Origin: MAG-120531 sp041163765
Lineage (GTDB): Bacteria > Bacteroidota > Bacteroidia > Flavobacteriales > Flavobacteriaceae
DNA: 5,791 nucleotides
Assembly (NCBI GenBank): GCA_041163765.1
Contig: JBEAQS010000135.1
Location: forward strand, 1-5,791
Direction: 5' to 3'
This document shows, in pieces, positions 1-4,975 of this stretch. The position numbers and the translations under genes are program-made. Every line of letters begins with the position of its first letter. Position 1 is the stretch's first letter. The notes under the pieces are model-generated. The model was not told the origin of the DNA. It saw nothing but the letters and a program-made list of their open reading frames with translations, and did no database searches.

Positions 1-1067
1 CCCCCTAGTCTAAGTCCGCAAAAGACTCTTTTGGACAGGTGCTTGACTATGGGCGTTTTGCTGGGTCCCATACCCATGATTCCGCTCCACCTTTGGTCTA
101 TGTCAACCTCTTGATCGGGTAGGATAACTTCGCGGAGCAAGTACATCAAGCGATCTTGTATCAGGTCTGTCAACCCAAATTGTGTGGTTGTTTCCCCTGC
201 GATATCTAAGTTTCTACCACCGCCTAACAGGAGGCGCTGACCTACATTTCTAAAATAGTAATACCCTTGGTCCAGGTGAAAAACTCCTTGGATGTGCAAT
301 CCAGGGATCGGCTGGGTGATCAACACCTGTGCCCGAGCGGGCAACACTTCCTCTGGTGTAAGCTGCTGACCAAATCCGTTGGTAGCAATGAATAAATAGC
401 CTGTAGTGAAGGAGCATTCTGCCAAAGCAACCTCCACCCCAAAAGGGGCTTCTTCATAGCCGAGCACTTCCATGCCGTACAGCACTTCGATTCCCTTTTT
501 GCGCACCAAAGCCAACAGACGGGACATCATGGCCCCAGTGTCTATTTGCCCCTCAAAAGGACTGGAGATGTACTGGGGCAGAACACCTTGGAACCCAAAA
601 CTGTTTTTCTTGAGCCTAAAGGGCGCGCTGCCAAAAACCGGGGTCAGCAATTCATTGATGCGAGGTAGATCCGTCAGACACTGTTCAAATATAGATTGGT
701 CTTGGCTTAAGAACACCTCATGACCACCGTGCCTTTGGTAATCCATGGCCTTGGGGCCGAGCAAACTGCGCAAGAGCGCCACGCCGCGATAACGTCTTTG
801 GACCAAATCAACCACCGCCTCAGGTCCGTACAATGATAAATCGCTCGAGAGCTCAGAGATGCTGCCAAAACATGAAAAACCCGCATTTTTAGTACTGGCT
901 CCCCGAGGCAAAGCGCCTCGTTCCAATACCAAAATGCGGGCTGTCGGGTGCATGCGTCTCAATTCAAGAGCCGCGTTTAAACCAACTATTCCTGCACCCA
1001 CCACTACAAAGTCAACCTGATCGAACCAGGTTTGGCGTTCCCAAAAACTAAATGAGTGCGCGTTCAG
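1..1067 (-). CDS. DadA-like FAD-dependent oxidoreductase, 3' end cut by window edge; probable CTG start
   Basis: Translation from the edge is open for 355 residues without a stop or frameshift. The N-terminus shows a Rossmann FAD-binding motif GAGIVG (residues 24-29 from the proposed start), the acidic residue ending the second strand (VLERG, E49), and a STKNAGF segment (58-64) typical of the DAO/DadA family (PF01266). A C-terminal FAD-contacting glycine stretch (CGLRLGG) lies just before the edge, so perhaps 15-30 residues are missing. Such enzymes oxidise amines or amino acids, passing electrons to FAD; the substrate cannot be read from the sequence. No signal peptide is visible, so it is probably cytoplasmic. 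An in-frame TAA at 1080-1082 limits the start. Between it and the Rossmann strand there is no ATG, GTG or TTG; the only near-cognate codon is CTG at 1067-1065, giving a start of MNAHSFSFWER that matches the N-terminal style I remember for relatives. A gene caller might choose GTG at 1004 or 1001, which would clip the first strand. It lies about 21 bases after accC and is probably cotranscribed. Confidence 0.85.
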   Translation of the reverse strand, partial: MNAHSFSFWERQTWFDQVDFVVVGAGIVGLNAALELRRMHPTARILVLERGALPRGASTKNAGFSCFGSISELSSDLSLYGPEAVVDLVQRRYRGVALLRSLLGPKAMDYQRHGGHEVFLSQDQSIFEQCLTDLPRINELLTPVFGSAPFRLKKNSFGFQGVLPQYISSPFEGQIDTGAMMSRLLALVRKKGIEVLYGMEVLGYEEAPFGVEVALAECSFTTGYLFIATNGFGQQLTPEEVLPARAQVLITQPIPGLHIQGVFHLDQGYYYFRNVGQRLLLGGGRNLDIAGETTTQFGLTDLIQDRLMYLLREVILPDQEVDIDQRWSGIMGMGPSKTPIVKHLSKRVFCGLRLG

Positions 1068-1088
1068 AGTGGGTCGGTTTTAAAATTG

Positions 1089-2438
1089 CTATTCTTGTGG
1101 TGCTTCCATGACAAAGCTTTCCATGAATTTAGTCGTATAATTCCCGGCTAAATAATCCGGATGATCCATCAACTGCCTATGAAACGGAATGGTCGTTTGG
1201 ATACCTTCGATCACAAACTCATCTAAAGCGCGCTTCATCTTGAGGATAGCTTCCTCTCGGGTCTGTGCGGTCGTGATTAATTTGGCGATCATGGAATCGT
1301 AATACGGCGGAATGACGTAGCCGCTGTATACGTGGGTGTCCAATCGAACTCCGTGACCCCCTGGCGTGTGCAGGGTAGTGATCTTTCCTGGGCTCGGCCT
1401 AAAGTCGTTGTACGGATCCTCGGCATTGATTCTGCACTCTATGGAATGCAGCTTAGGCAAATAATTCTTTCCGGAAATGGGCACACCAGCAGCTACTAAA
1501 ATCTGCTCTCGGATCAAATCGTAGTCGATGACTTGTTCGGTGATCGGATGTTCTACTTGAATCCGCGTATTCATTTCCATAAAATAGAAATTCCGGTGCT
1601 TATCCACCAAAAACTCGATGGTTCCTGCCCCTTCATAACCGATAAATTCCGCCGCTTTAACCGCCGCTTTACCCATATCCTCACGCAGCTTGTCGGTCAT
1701 AAAAGGAGAAGGGGTTTCTTCGGTCAGTTTTTGGTGTCTTCTCTGGATGGAACAGTCTCTTTCAGAGAGGTGACACGCCTTGCCGAATTGATCGCCAACC
1801 ACTTGAATTTCGATGTGTCTGGGCTCTTCAATCAATTTTTCCATGTACATTCCCCCGTTTCCGAAAGCAGCCGTGGCTTCTTGCACCGCACTGGTGAAGA
1901 GTTTTTCCATCTCCTCTTCTTTCCAAACGGCGCGCATTCCTTTTCCTCCACCTCCTGCAGTGGCTTTGATCATTACAGGATAACCTATTTTAAGGGCTGT
2001 TTTTTTAGCGTGCTCCACGTCTTTTAGCAAACCTTCAGATCCTGGAACAGTGGGTACGCCAGCCTTTTTCATGGTTTCCTTGGCGGTAGCTTTGTCTCCC
2101 ATCTTGTCGATCTGATCGCCGGAAGCTCCGATAAACTTGATGTTGTGTTCGGCACAAATACGGGAAAATTTGGCGTTCTCCGACAAAAAGCCATAACCAG
2201 GGTGAATAGCGTCTGCATTGGTGATCTCCGCGGCAGCGATAATGTTCGGGATTTTTAAATAAGACTCTTTGCTCGCTGCTGGACCTATACATACGGCTTC
2301 ATCGGCAAATCGAACATGAAGACTTTCCTCATCGGCCTTGGAATAAACCGCTACAGTTTTTATCCCCATTTCCTTGCACGTGCGGATAATGCGCAGCGCA
2401 ATTTCGCCTCTATTGGCAATTAATATCTTTTTAAACAT
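1089..2438 (-). CDS. accC: Biotin carboxylase subunit of acetyl-CoA carboxylase
   Basis: AccC uses ATP and bicarbonate to carboxylate the biotin on AccB, the first half-reaction of acetyl-CoA carboxylase, in the cytoplasm. The 449-residue length equals that of E. coli AccC. The N-terminal biotin carboxylase domain (about 1-110) opens with KILIANRGEIA and holds HPGYGFLSEN (79-88). The ATP-grasp region follows with K116, K158, the glycine loop AGGGGKGMR (161-169), HIE (208-210), the bicarbonate/biotin site segment ERDCSIQRRHQK (226-237, with Q232, H235, K237), E275, and the metal and catalytic segment EMNTRIQVEHP (288-298, with E288, N290, R292, E296). The C-terminal domain includes ECRINAEDP (334-342, with R336). 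All expected catalytic residues are present. It starts at ATG, 20 bases after the accB stop. It is a free-standing subunit: no biotinyl domain is fused, in contrast to pyruvate or propionyl-CoA carboxylases. Confidence 0.98.
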   Translation of the reverse strand: MFKKILIANRGEIALRIIRTCKEMGIKTVAVYSKADEESLHVRFADEAVCIGPAASKESYLKIPNIIAAAEITNADAIHPGYGFLSENAKFSRICAEHNIKFIGASGDQIDKMGDKATAKETMKKAGVPTVPGSEGLLKDVEHAKKTALKIGYPVMIKATAGGGGKGMRAVWKEEEMEKLFTSAVQEATAAFGNGGMYMEKLIEEPRHIEIQVVGDQFGKACHLSERDCSIQRRHQKLTEETPSPFMTDKLREDMGKAAVKAAEFIGYEGAGTIEFLVDKHRNFYFMEMNTRIQVEHPITEQVIDYDLIREQILVAAGVPISGKNYLPKLHSIECRINAEDPYNDFRPSPGKITTLHTPGGHGVRLDTHVYSGYVIPPYYDSMIAKLITTAQTREEAILKMKRALDEFVIEGIQTTIPFHRQLMDHPDYLAGNYTTKFMESFVMEAPQE

Positions 2439-2458
2439 CGCTTTTTTTTTGGTTGCGC
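2439..2458 (-). promoter_or_regulatory. A-rich translation-initiation region of accC (A9 tract)
   Basis: The 20-base gap between accB and accC contains nine consecutive A residues on the coding strand (2442-2450), ending three bases before the accC ATG. There is no GGAGG-like site. Bacteroidota often initiate on A-rich, weakly structured leaders rather than Shine-Dalgarno pairing, so this tract is the best candidate for the accC ribosome-loading site. The role is inferred. Confidence 0.4.
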
Positions 2459-2932
2459 TTAAGCTGGATCTACCAAAAACAATGGCTGATCAAATTCTAC
2501 TGGGCTGGCGTCATCCACCAATACTTTCACGATTTTTCCGCTGATTTCCGCTTCAATCTCGTTGAATAGCTTCATGGCTTCAACCACACATAAAGGAGAT
2601 CCTGGTTTAATTTCACTGCCAACATCCACCAAATTAGGCTTGTCTGGAGATGACTTTCTGTAGAAGGTACCAATCATGGGTGACTTAATGGTCACATACT
2701 TAGCCTCTTCCACAGGTGCAGCCGCAGGGGTAGCAGGGGTAGCTGCTGGTGCAGCAGGGGCCGCCTGAATCATCTGTACTGGCGATTGAGTATAGGTGAC
2801 TACCTCAGCTTCAGGCACATAAGTTCCTCCTGTTTTGATGGTAATTTTAATATCATCTGTTTCCAATTTTACTTCGCTTGCCCCCGACTTGGCGACAAAC
2901 TTGATCAGCTGTTGAATTTCTCTAATGTCCAT
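2459..2932 (-). CDS. accB: Biotin carboxyl carrier protein of acetyl-CoA carboxylase
   Basis: AccB carries covalently bound biotin between the AccC and AccAD active sites. The 157-residue protein has the normal three parts. The N-terminal segment (about 1-35, MDIREIQQLIKFVAKS) is the family's dimerising or AccC-contacting helix and strand. A mobile Ala/Pro linker (about 57-74) includes a TPATPA repeat. The C-terminal biotinyl domain (about 78-157) has the biotin site EAMKLFNEIEAE, with K121 as the biotinylated lysine. The SPMIGTFYRKSSPDKPN segment (84-100) corresponds to the AccB 'thumb', which separates true AccB from biotinyl domains of other carboxylases. The site reads AMKLFN rather than the E. 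coli AMKMMN, a variant I also know from Bacillus. The gene begins 27 bases after fabH and ends 20 bases before accC, with no promoter in either gap, so all three are probably on one transcript. Confidence 0.97.
   Translation of the reverse strand: MDIREIQQLIKFVAKSGASEVKLETDDIKITIKTGGTYVPEAEVVTYTQSPVQMIQAAPAAPAATPATPAAAPVEEAKYVTIKSPMIGTFYRKSSPDKPNLVDVGSEIKPGSPLCVVEAMKLFNEIEAEISGKIVKVLVDDASPVEFDQPLFLVDPA
2724..2741. repeat. Two tandem 9-bp units in the accB linker coding region
   Basis: GCAGGGGTA occurs twice in direct succession on the plus strand, encoding the TPATPA part of the AccB linker. The repeat is in frame and multiples of nine bases would only change linker length, so slippage here would be tolerated. 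The surrounding 2710-2765 stretch is low-complexity for the same reason. Confidence 0.6.
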
Positions 2933-2959
2933 GTTCCCGTTGATTTATAGTTGATATGG

Positions 2960-3967
2960 TTATTGTTCAGGGTTTGTATCGTAGGCCCAAGTCAAATAGA
3001 TGGCCCCCCAGGTAAATCCTCCGCCAAATGCGGCAAATACTAGACGATCTCCTGCGTGTAATTGGTTTTCATAGTCCGCTAAAAGCAAAGGTAAGGTAGC
3101 GGAAGTCGTGTTTCCGCAGCGTTCGATATTGCGCATTACCTTGTTTTCTGGAACGCCCATCCGCTGCGCGGTAGCGTCGATAATTCGGTTGTTGGCTTGG
3201 TGAGGCACCAACCAGTGAACCGTGTCGTTGGTCAGTGCGTTGCGCTCCATGATTCGGGCGGCCGCGTCAGCCATATTGGATACAGCAAACTTAAACACGG
3301 TCTTTCCATCCTGGTAGACGTAGTGTTGTTTGTTGTCTAAAGTCTTTTGTGATGTAGGCAACAAGGACCCCCCTGCTTCGATGCGCAGAAAGTCTCTACC
3401 CACCCCATCAGAGCGTAAATAAGCATCTTGGTATCCCAACCCATCTTGGTTGGGCTCAAAAAGCACCGCCCCAGCCCCATCACCAAAAATGATGCAGGTA
3501 GCTCGGTCTTGGTAATCGATGATCGAAGACATTTTGTCCGCACCGATTAACAATACTTTTCGGTACATCCCCGAAGCAATATAGGCCGCGGCAGTAGACA
3601 TGCCATAGAGAAACCCAGAACAAGCCGCTTGAAGGTCAAAGGAGAACGCCTCTGTGGCTCCGATAGCCGAAGCCACATAGGCCGCTGTTGAAGCCACCAT
3701 CATGTCCGGCGTAGCCGTAGCTACAATGACCGCATCGATTTCTTTAGGATCGAGTTTCTTTTTTTGAAGTAACGACTCCGCTGCTTTGATAGCGAGATAA
3801 GAAGTCCCTAAGTTGGGGTCCTTTAAAATTCTGCGCTCTTTGATCCCTGTTCTCGAGGTAATCCACTCGTCGTTGGTATCCACCATTTTCTCCAACATAG
3901 CGTTGGTTAACACGTGTTCTGGCAAATAAGAACCAACAGCAGTAATCGCAGCAGTGATCTGACTCAT
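2960..3967 (-). CDS. fabH: 3-oxoacyl-[acyl-carrier-protein] synthase III
   Basis: FabH starts each fatty acid by condensing an acyl-CoA primer with malonyl-ACP, in the cytoplasm. The 335-residue protein is slightly longer than the E. coli enzyme (317). The Cys-His-Asn triad is intact: C116 in LQAACSGF (112-119), H256 in VPHQANNRIID (254-264), and N286 in CGNTTSATLPL (284-294). Other family marks are DEWITSRTGIKERR (33-46), FGDGAGAVL (161-169) and the C-terminal FGGGFTWGA (314-322). These distinguish it from FabB/FabF, which use Cys-His-His. Primer preference (acetyl versus branched) cannot be told from sequence alone; many Bacteroidota make branched iso fatty acids, so a branched primer is possible. 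It heads the fabH-accB-accC unit, with its own promoter upstream, and lacks the plsX partner found before fabH in E. coli. Confidence 0.97.
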   Translation of the reverse strand: MSQITAAITAVGSYLPEHVLTNAMLEKMVDTNDEWITSRTGIKERRILKDPNLGTSYLAIKAAESLLQKKKLDPKEIDAVIVATATPDMMVASTAAYVASAIGATEAFSFDLQAACSGFLYGMSTAAAYIASGMYRKVLLIGADKMSSIIDYQDRATCIIFGDGAGAVLFEPNQDGLGYQDAYLRSDGVGRDFLRIEAGGSLLPTSQKTLDNKQHYVYQDGKTVFKFAVSNMADAAARIMERNALTNDTVHWLVPHQANNRIIDATAQRMGVPENKVMRNIERCGNTTSATLPLLLADYENQLHAGDRLVFAAFGGGFTWGAIYLTWAYDTNPEQ

Positions 3968-3973
3968 CTAAGG

Positions 3974-4021
3974 GCAATTTGAGGGCAAAAATGCGCCAAA
4001 AAGCGCAATTTTGAGCAAAAA
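3974..4021. repeat. Imperfect direct repeat in the fabH leader
   Basis: On the plus strand GCAATTTGAGGGCAAAAA (3974-3991) is echoed by GCAATTTTGAGCAAAAA (4005-4021). The starts are 31 bases apart, about three helical turns. Both copies lie between the fabH start and the predicted -7 box, where a protein bound to them could affect initiation or early elongation. The role is unknown, and A/T-rich sequence raises the chance of coincidence. Confidence 0.45.
3987..4012 (-). promoter_or_regulatory. Attenuator-like hairpin in the fabH 5' leader
   Basis: On the coding strand AAAATTGCGC and GCGCATTTTT can pair over ten positions with one mismatch, around a six-base loop (TTTTTG). The GC core followed by a T-run resembles a weak intrinsic terminator placed inside the predicted leader, about 20 bases before the fabH ATG. 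The core has only five strong pairs, so it may be partial, conditional or not functional. Confidence 0.3.
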
Positions 4022-4026
4022 TTAAT

Positions 4027-4062
4027 CAAAATTATCTGTTTTTGTTCAAAACTCGCTCAAAA
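4027..4062 (-). promoter_or_regulatory. Predicted promoter for fabH-accB-accC
   Basis: The coding strand has TAATTTTG (4034-4027), an exact match to the Bacteroidota -7 consensus TAnnTTTG, and TTTTG (4062-4058) 23 bases upstream as a -33 candidate. That spacing is at the long end of the usual range; a closer TTTTG at 4051-4047 leaves only 12 bases. A transcript would start near 4019, giving a leader of roughly 50 bases. It lies just downstream of the rpmF terminator, as expected for an independent unit. Confidence 0.55.
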
Positions 4063-4078
4063 CAGCCCATTTATAAAC

Positions 4079-4108
4079 AAAAAAACTCCCGCCTGTTCGG
4101 GCGGGAGT
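4079..4108 (-). terminator. Intrinsic terminator after rpmF
   Basis: On the coding strand the nine-base stem ACTCCCGCC (4108-4100) pairs perfectly with GGCGGGAGT (4093-4085) around the six-base loop CGAACA (4099-4094), and is followed at once by a T-run (4084-4079). The plus-strand reading has no T-run after the stem, so the element acts leftward only. It starts 25 bases after the rpmF stop and should end the DUF177-rpmF transcript before fabH. Confidence 0.92.
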
Positions 4109-4132
4109 ATATCGATCAAGGAATCTTAAAAA

Positions 4133-4330
4133 TTAGGCAGTAGCTGCTTCGGTTTTGTCAACCAAAACTTGACCTCTGTAGTACAATTTTCCTTCATGCC
4201 AGTGGGCTCTGTGGAACAAGTGTATTTCGCCAGTAGTTGGGTCTTTAGCCAATGTTGGGGCTACAGCCTTATAATGAGTTCTTCTTTTGTCTCTTCTGGT
4301 TTTTGAGGTCTTTCTCTTGGGATGTGCCAT
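4133..4330 (-). CDS. rpmF: 50S ribosomal protein L32 (bL32)
   Basis: This 65-residue, strongly basic protein is a structural part of the large ribosomal subunit near the peptide exit side. The N-terminus MAHPKRKTSKTRRDKRR (1-17) is the rRNA-binding extension, and HLFHRAHWHEGKLYYRGQVL (37-56) is the conserved C-terminal part of the family. It has no cysteines, so it is the zinc-free form rather than the four-Cys zinc-ribbon form seen in some bacteria. The ATG lies two bases after the DUF177 stop, so the two are almost certainly translated from one message. The strong terminator follows 25 bases after the stop codon. Confidence 0.97.
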   Translation of the reverse strand: MAHPKRKTSKTRRDKRRTHYKAVAPTLAKDPTTGEIHLFHRAHWHEGKLYYRGQVLVDKTEAATA

Positions 4331-4332
4331 GA

Positions 4333-4881
4333 CTATTCCTTTTTATCGTTGATTAAATTCTTTAATGCATCCCATCGGGGATCTGTATTGTCTTCTTTAC
4401 CCGCTTCGGGCTCTCTCACTTCTTTAACGCTAAATTTTTCCAGCAGTTCAATGGCTTCGTTTTGCAACGTGCCGTCGAGCACCCCTGGGTGAACGCGTTT
4501 TTGAGGAACGGCCAATACCACCATTTCATAGAGGTATTGAGCGATATCTACCTGATGTTCCATATGGGGTAAAATGAGTAAACTTTCGTTTTCATCATTA
4601 AACTCCTCCCCAAACTTCACCACCAAATCCAATTTTGCCTGAATAGGCAAATCAAATAACTCTCCAGTAACATCACAGGGAACACGCACACTGCCTTGGG
4701 CAGTAAACGCAAACTCCATCATGGTGCTCATCTTGTTGAGCTGGACAGTAACTTGGATTTGAGTAGATATAAACTCCTCAAAATCAAATTGTTGAAAGAA
4801 CTTTTCTCCAAGTACAAAATCAAAACTGTGCGTTCCTTGCTTAAGTCCTGAAAAAGGAATGATGTATTCCTTGTTTTTCAT
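4333..4881 (-). CDS. YceD/DUF177 family protein
   Basis: The 182-residue protein fits the YceD/DUF177 family in length, motif and position directly before rpmF. In the middle is PCDVTGELFDLPI (68-80), the family's conserved segment around a Cys (C69), followed by an acidic stretch (about 91-100). Near the C-terminus TDPRWDALKNL (166-176) is the signature end of these proteins. Members from E. coli and plant plastids have been reported as needed for normal 23S rRNA accumulation, so a role in large-subunit assembly is likely; the biochemical activity is not settled. Only one of the paired cysteines seen in some relatives is present, so metal binding is doubtful. There is no signal peptide or membrane segment. 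It starts 36 bases or so after the predicted transcription start and is the first gene of a two-gene unit with rpmF. Confidence 0.9.
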   Translation of the reverse strand: MKNKEYIIPFSGLKQGTHSFDFVLGEKFFQQFDFEEFISTQIQVTVQLNKMSTMMEFAFTAQGSVRVPCDVTGELFDLPIQAKLDLVVKFGEEFNDENESLLILPHMEHQVDIAQYLYEMVVLAVPQKRVHPGVLDGTLQNEAIELLEKFSVKEVREPEAGKEDNTDPRWDALKNLINDKKE

Positions 4882-4923
4882 GAGGTATCAGTTTAGGCAA
4901 TGTAGTTGGGCCAAAGGCGGGTG

Positions 4924-4958
4924 CAAAGATAGGAATATTTAGAAATTTACCAACAAAA
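4924..4958 (-). promoter_or_regulatory. Predicted promoter for DUF177-rpmF
   Basis: The coding strand has TATCTTTG (4931-4924) followed by C, an exact TAnnTTTG -7 box, and TTG (4953-4951, within TTTTGTTG at 4958-4951) 19 bases upstream. Both element sequences and spacing match the known Bacteroidota consensus. Transcription would begin near 4917, leaving a short leader of about 35 bases before the ATG at 4881. The gap has no clear pdxA terminator, so read-through from pdxA may add to expression. Confidence 0.8.
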
Positions 4959-4975
4959 TGATGTTAATAATCCAC

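Noticed and set aside
472..723. Open frame of 83 codons on the plus strand
   Set aside because: It is antisense to the FAD oxidoreductase, which reads continuously through this stretch with family motifs on both sides.
1004..1004. GTG at 1004 as start of the FAD oxidoreductase
   Set aside because: It would begin inside the first strand of the Rossmann fold and drop the conserved upstream WER...F segment. It stays possible if CTG is not used.
1533..2027. Open frame of 164 codons on the plus strand
   Set aside because: It lies wholly antisense to the catalytic core of accC, its translation is Phe/Arg/His-rich without family resemblance, and it has no promoter or leader of its own.
2035..2292. 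Second minus-strand frame inside accC
   Set aside because: It is a shifted-frame shadow of accC; composition (Arg, Ser, Tyr-rich) does not look like a protein and accC itself is intact here.
3744..3977. Minus-strand frame overlapping the start of fabH
   Set aside because: It is a shifted-frame shadow of fabH; the fabH frame carries the conserved N-terminal motifs.
3968..4078. Riboswitch in the fabH leader
   Set aside because: The leader is only about 50 bases and shows no conserved riboswitch core; only the small hairpin can be supported.
4882..4975. Terminator for pdxA
   Set aside because: Only a weak AACA/TGTT pairing is present without a GC stem, so no terminator is called.
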